DNA of 64,000 nt. Source: Pontibacter korlensis. Lineage in GTDB: Bacteria; Bacteroidota; Bacteroidia; Cytophagales; Hymenobacteraceae. Where the stretch lies: the NCBI RefSeq assembly GCF_000973725.1, contig NZ_CP009621.1, forward strand, positions 1,772,501 through 1,836,500. The letters run 5' to 3'. Numbering within the stretch: position 1 is the first letter of the stretch; each line of letters begins with the position of its first letter. Under the pieces are notes generated by a model. The model was given only the letters and a program-made list of their open reading frames with translations, ran no database searches and was not told where the DNA came from. This document shows positions 63,615-64,000 of this stretch, one piece after another. The translations under genes were made by a program, and so were the position numbers.

Positions 63615-63788
63615 TTAGAAAGTGGAGGTAGGAACACCACCACTGCAGGAGCGCAATAACAAAAAGGCAACAACTAGTATTACCAGTATTGCCACAAGTC
63701 CGAGGCAACCGCAGCCACCTTTACCACCTGTTCCGCCGCCTCCAAACAGCTTTCTTAGGAAGTATAATTTTAGTAAGCCTCTTAGCAT
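63615..63788 (-). CDS. small Gly-rich single-pass membrane protein
   Basis: 57 residues. The start MLRGLLKLYFLRKLFGGGGT is followed by GGKGGCGCLG and a strong transmembrane helix (LVAILVILVVAFLLL), then a short RSCSGG tail. Composition and the ATG at 63788 support a real gene, although no family is named. Three Cys cluster around the helix. It is convergent with the candidate small RNA. Confidence 0.55.
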   Translation of the reverse strand: MLRGLLKLYFLRKLFGGGGTGGKGGCGCLGLVAILVILVVAFLLLRSCSGGVPTSTF

Positions 63789-63812
63789 AATATTATAGCT
63801 AGATTAAAATGA

Positions 63813-63852
63813 AAAATCTCCCACTGTGCCAGCAAGCATGGTGGGAGATTTT
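63813..63852 (-). terminator. terminator of the gene at the right edge
   Basis: AAAATCTCCCAC (63813-63824) pairs with GTGGGAGATTTT (63841-63852). It lies about 65 nt past the stop codon of the truncated minus-strand gene at the window edge, with a TTTCAT tail on the minus strand. Confidence 0.65.
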
Positions 63853-63917
63853 AGTACGCGTAAGCCTACAGCAACGTTTAAGAGGAGGACGTATGGCCGT
63901 TATACTAAGATTTTGCC

Positions 63918-64000
63918 TTAGCTGATAGGCACTTTACGGAGTATGGATTCTATGAAGTCTTTGGTTCTGATGCCATCAGCTTCCGCCTCGTAGTTAAGTA
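63918..64000 (-). CDS. C-terminus of a probable MoxR-type AAA ATPase (truncated by the window)
   Basis: The frame reads LNYEAEADGIRTKDFIESIL then RKVPIS and stop at 63918. The NYEAEADGI...DFIxxILxxVP ending is typical of the last helix of MoxR-family ATPases in Bacteroidota. Only 26 residues are visible, so the call is tentative. MoxR proteins are chaperone-like ATPases that help maturation of other protein complexes. Confidence 0.45.
   Translation of the reverse strand, partial: LNYEAEADGIRTKDFIESILRKVPIS

Overview
The window reads as chromosomal DNA of a Bacteroidota bacterium of the order Cytophagales, most like the Hymenobacteraceae (Pontibacter and relatives); that placement is inference. 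Supporting signs are a T9SS C-terminal sorting domain, two SusC/TonB-type receptors, many Cys-anchored lipoproteins, near absence of Shine-Dalgarno sequences, promoters with a TAnnTTTG -7 box, and an E1o/E2o/E3 2-oxoglutarate dehydrogenase set. Nearly all of it is core genome. I see no CRISPR array, prophage or intact insertion sequence.

Layout: 1-700 is the 3' end of an rRNA operon (23S tail, 5S, terminator). 0.86-6.9 kb (minus) holds aspartase, an RNase D-like exonuclease, two lipoproteins including an M28 peptidase, and a solitary Vsr endonuclease with a WYL-like protein. 7.4-13.4 kb (plus) is sucA-sucB-lpdA, with a doubled lipoyl domain in SucB. 13.6-21.2 kb has a pentapeptide-repeat protein, a MacAB-like ABC operon with two paralogous permeases, a CHRD lipoprotein and a GNAT acetyltransferase. 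21.2-21.8 kb is a decayed IS remnant beside a GC-rich block. 21.9-28.1 kb has a TonB receptor, a SpoU methylase and mutS. 28.4-28.7 kb holds tRNA-Gly(GCC) and tRNA-Leu(TAA). 29.5-35.1 kb (minus) is the cell-shape operon mreB-mreC-mreD-pbp2-rodA, followed by purN-purH. 37.7-45.7 kb is a string of small housekeeping genes (Fur-type regulator, HAD phosphatases, UbiA prenyltransferase, cold-shock protein, KdsC, IscX, ferredoxin). 45.8-50.8 kb is cytochrome c maturation (ccmB; ccmC-D-E-F). 51-52.8 kb is a GH15 glycosidase. 52.9-63.2 kb is a phosphate block (phoU-pstB-pstA-pstC-pstS, phosphate-selective porin) followed upstream by a beta-helix lipoprotein and a large TonB receptor. The right edge has a candidate structured small RNA, a tiny membrane protein and the C-terminus of a probable MoxR ATPase.

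Main points for a second look: (i) the heptamer AAGTATA occurs about 67 times on the two strands, against about 8 expected by simple chance, in genes and between them, and once as an overlapping inverted pair inside a terminator, the kind of behaviour seen with DNA uptake sequences; (ii) matching 11-bp-period direct repeats resembling a Pho box precede both pstS and the porin; (iii) an orphan ~120-nt RNA candidate with three hairpins lies at 63.5 kb; (iv) CcmE carries CxxxY in place of the usual haem-binding HxxxY. All counts and motif positions were read by eye.
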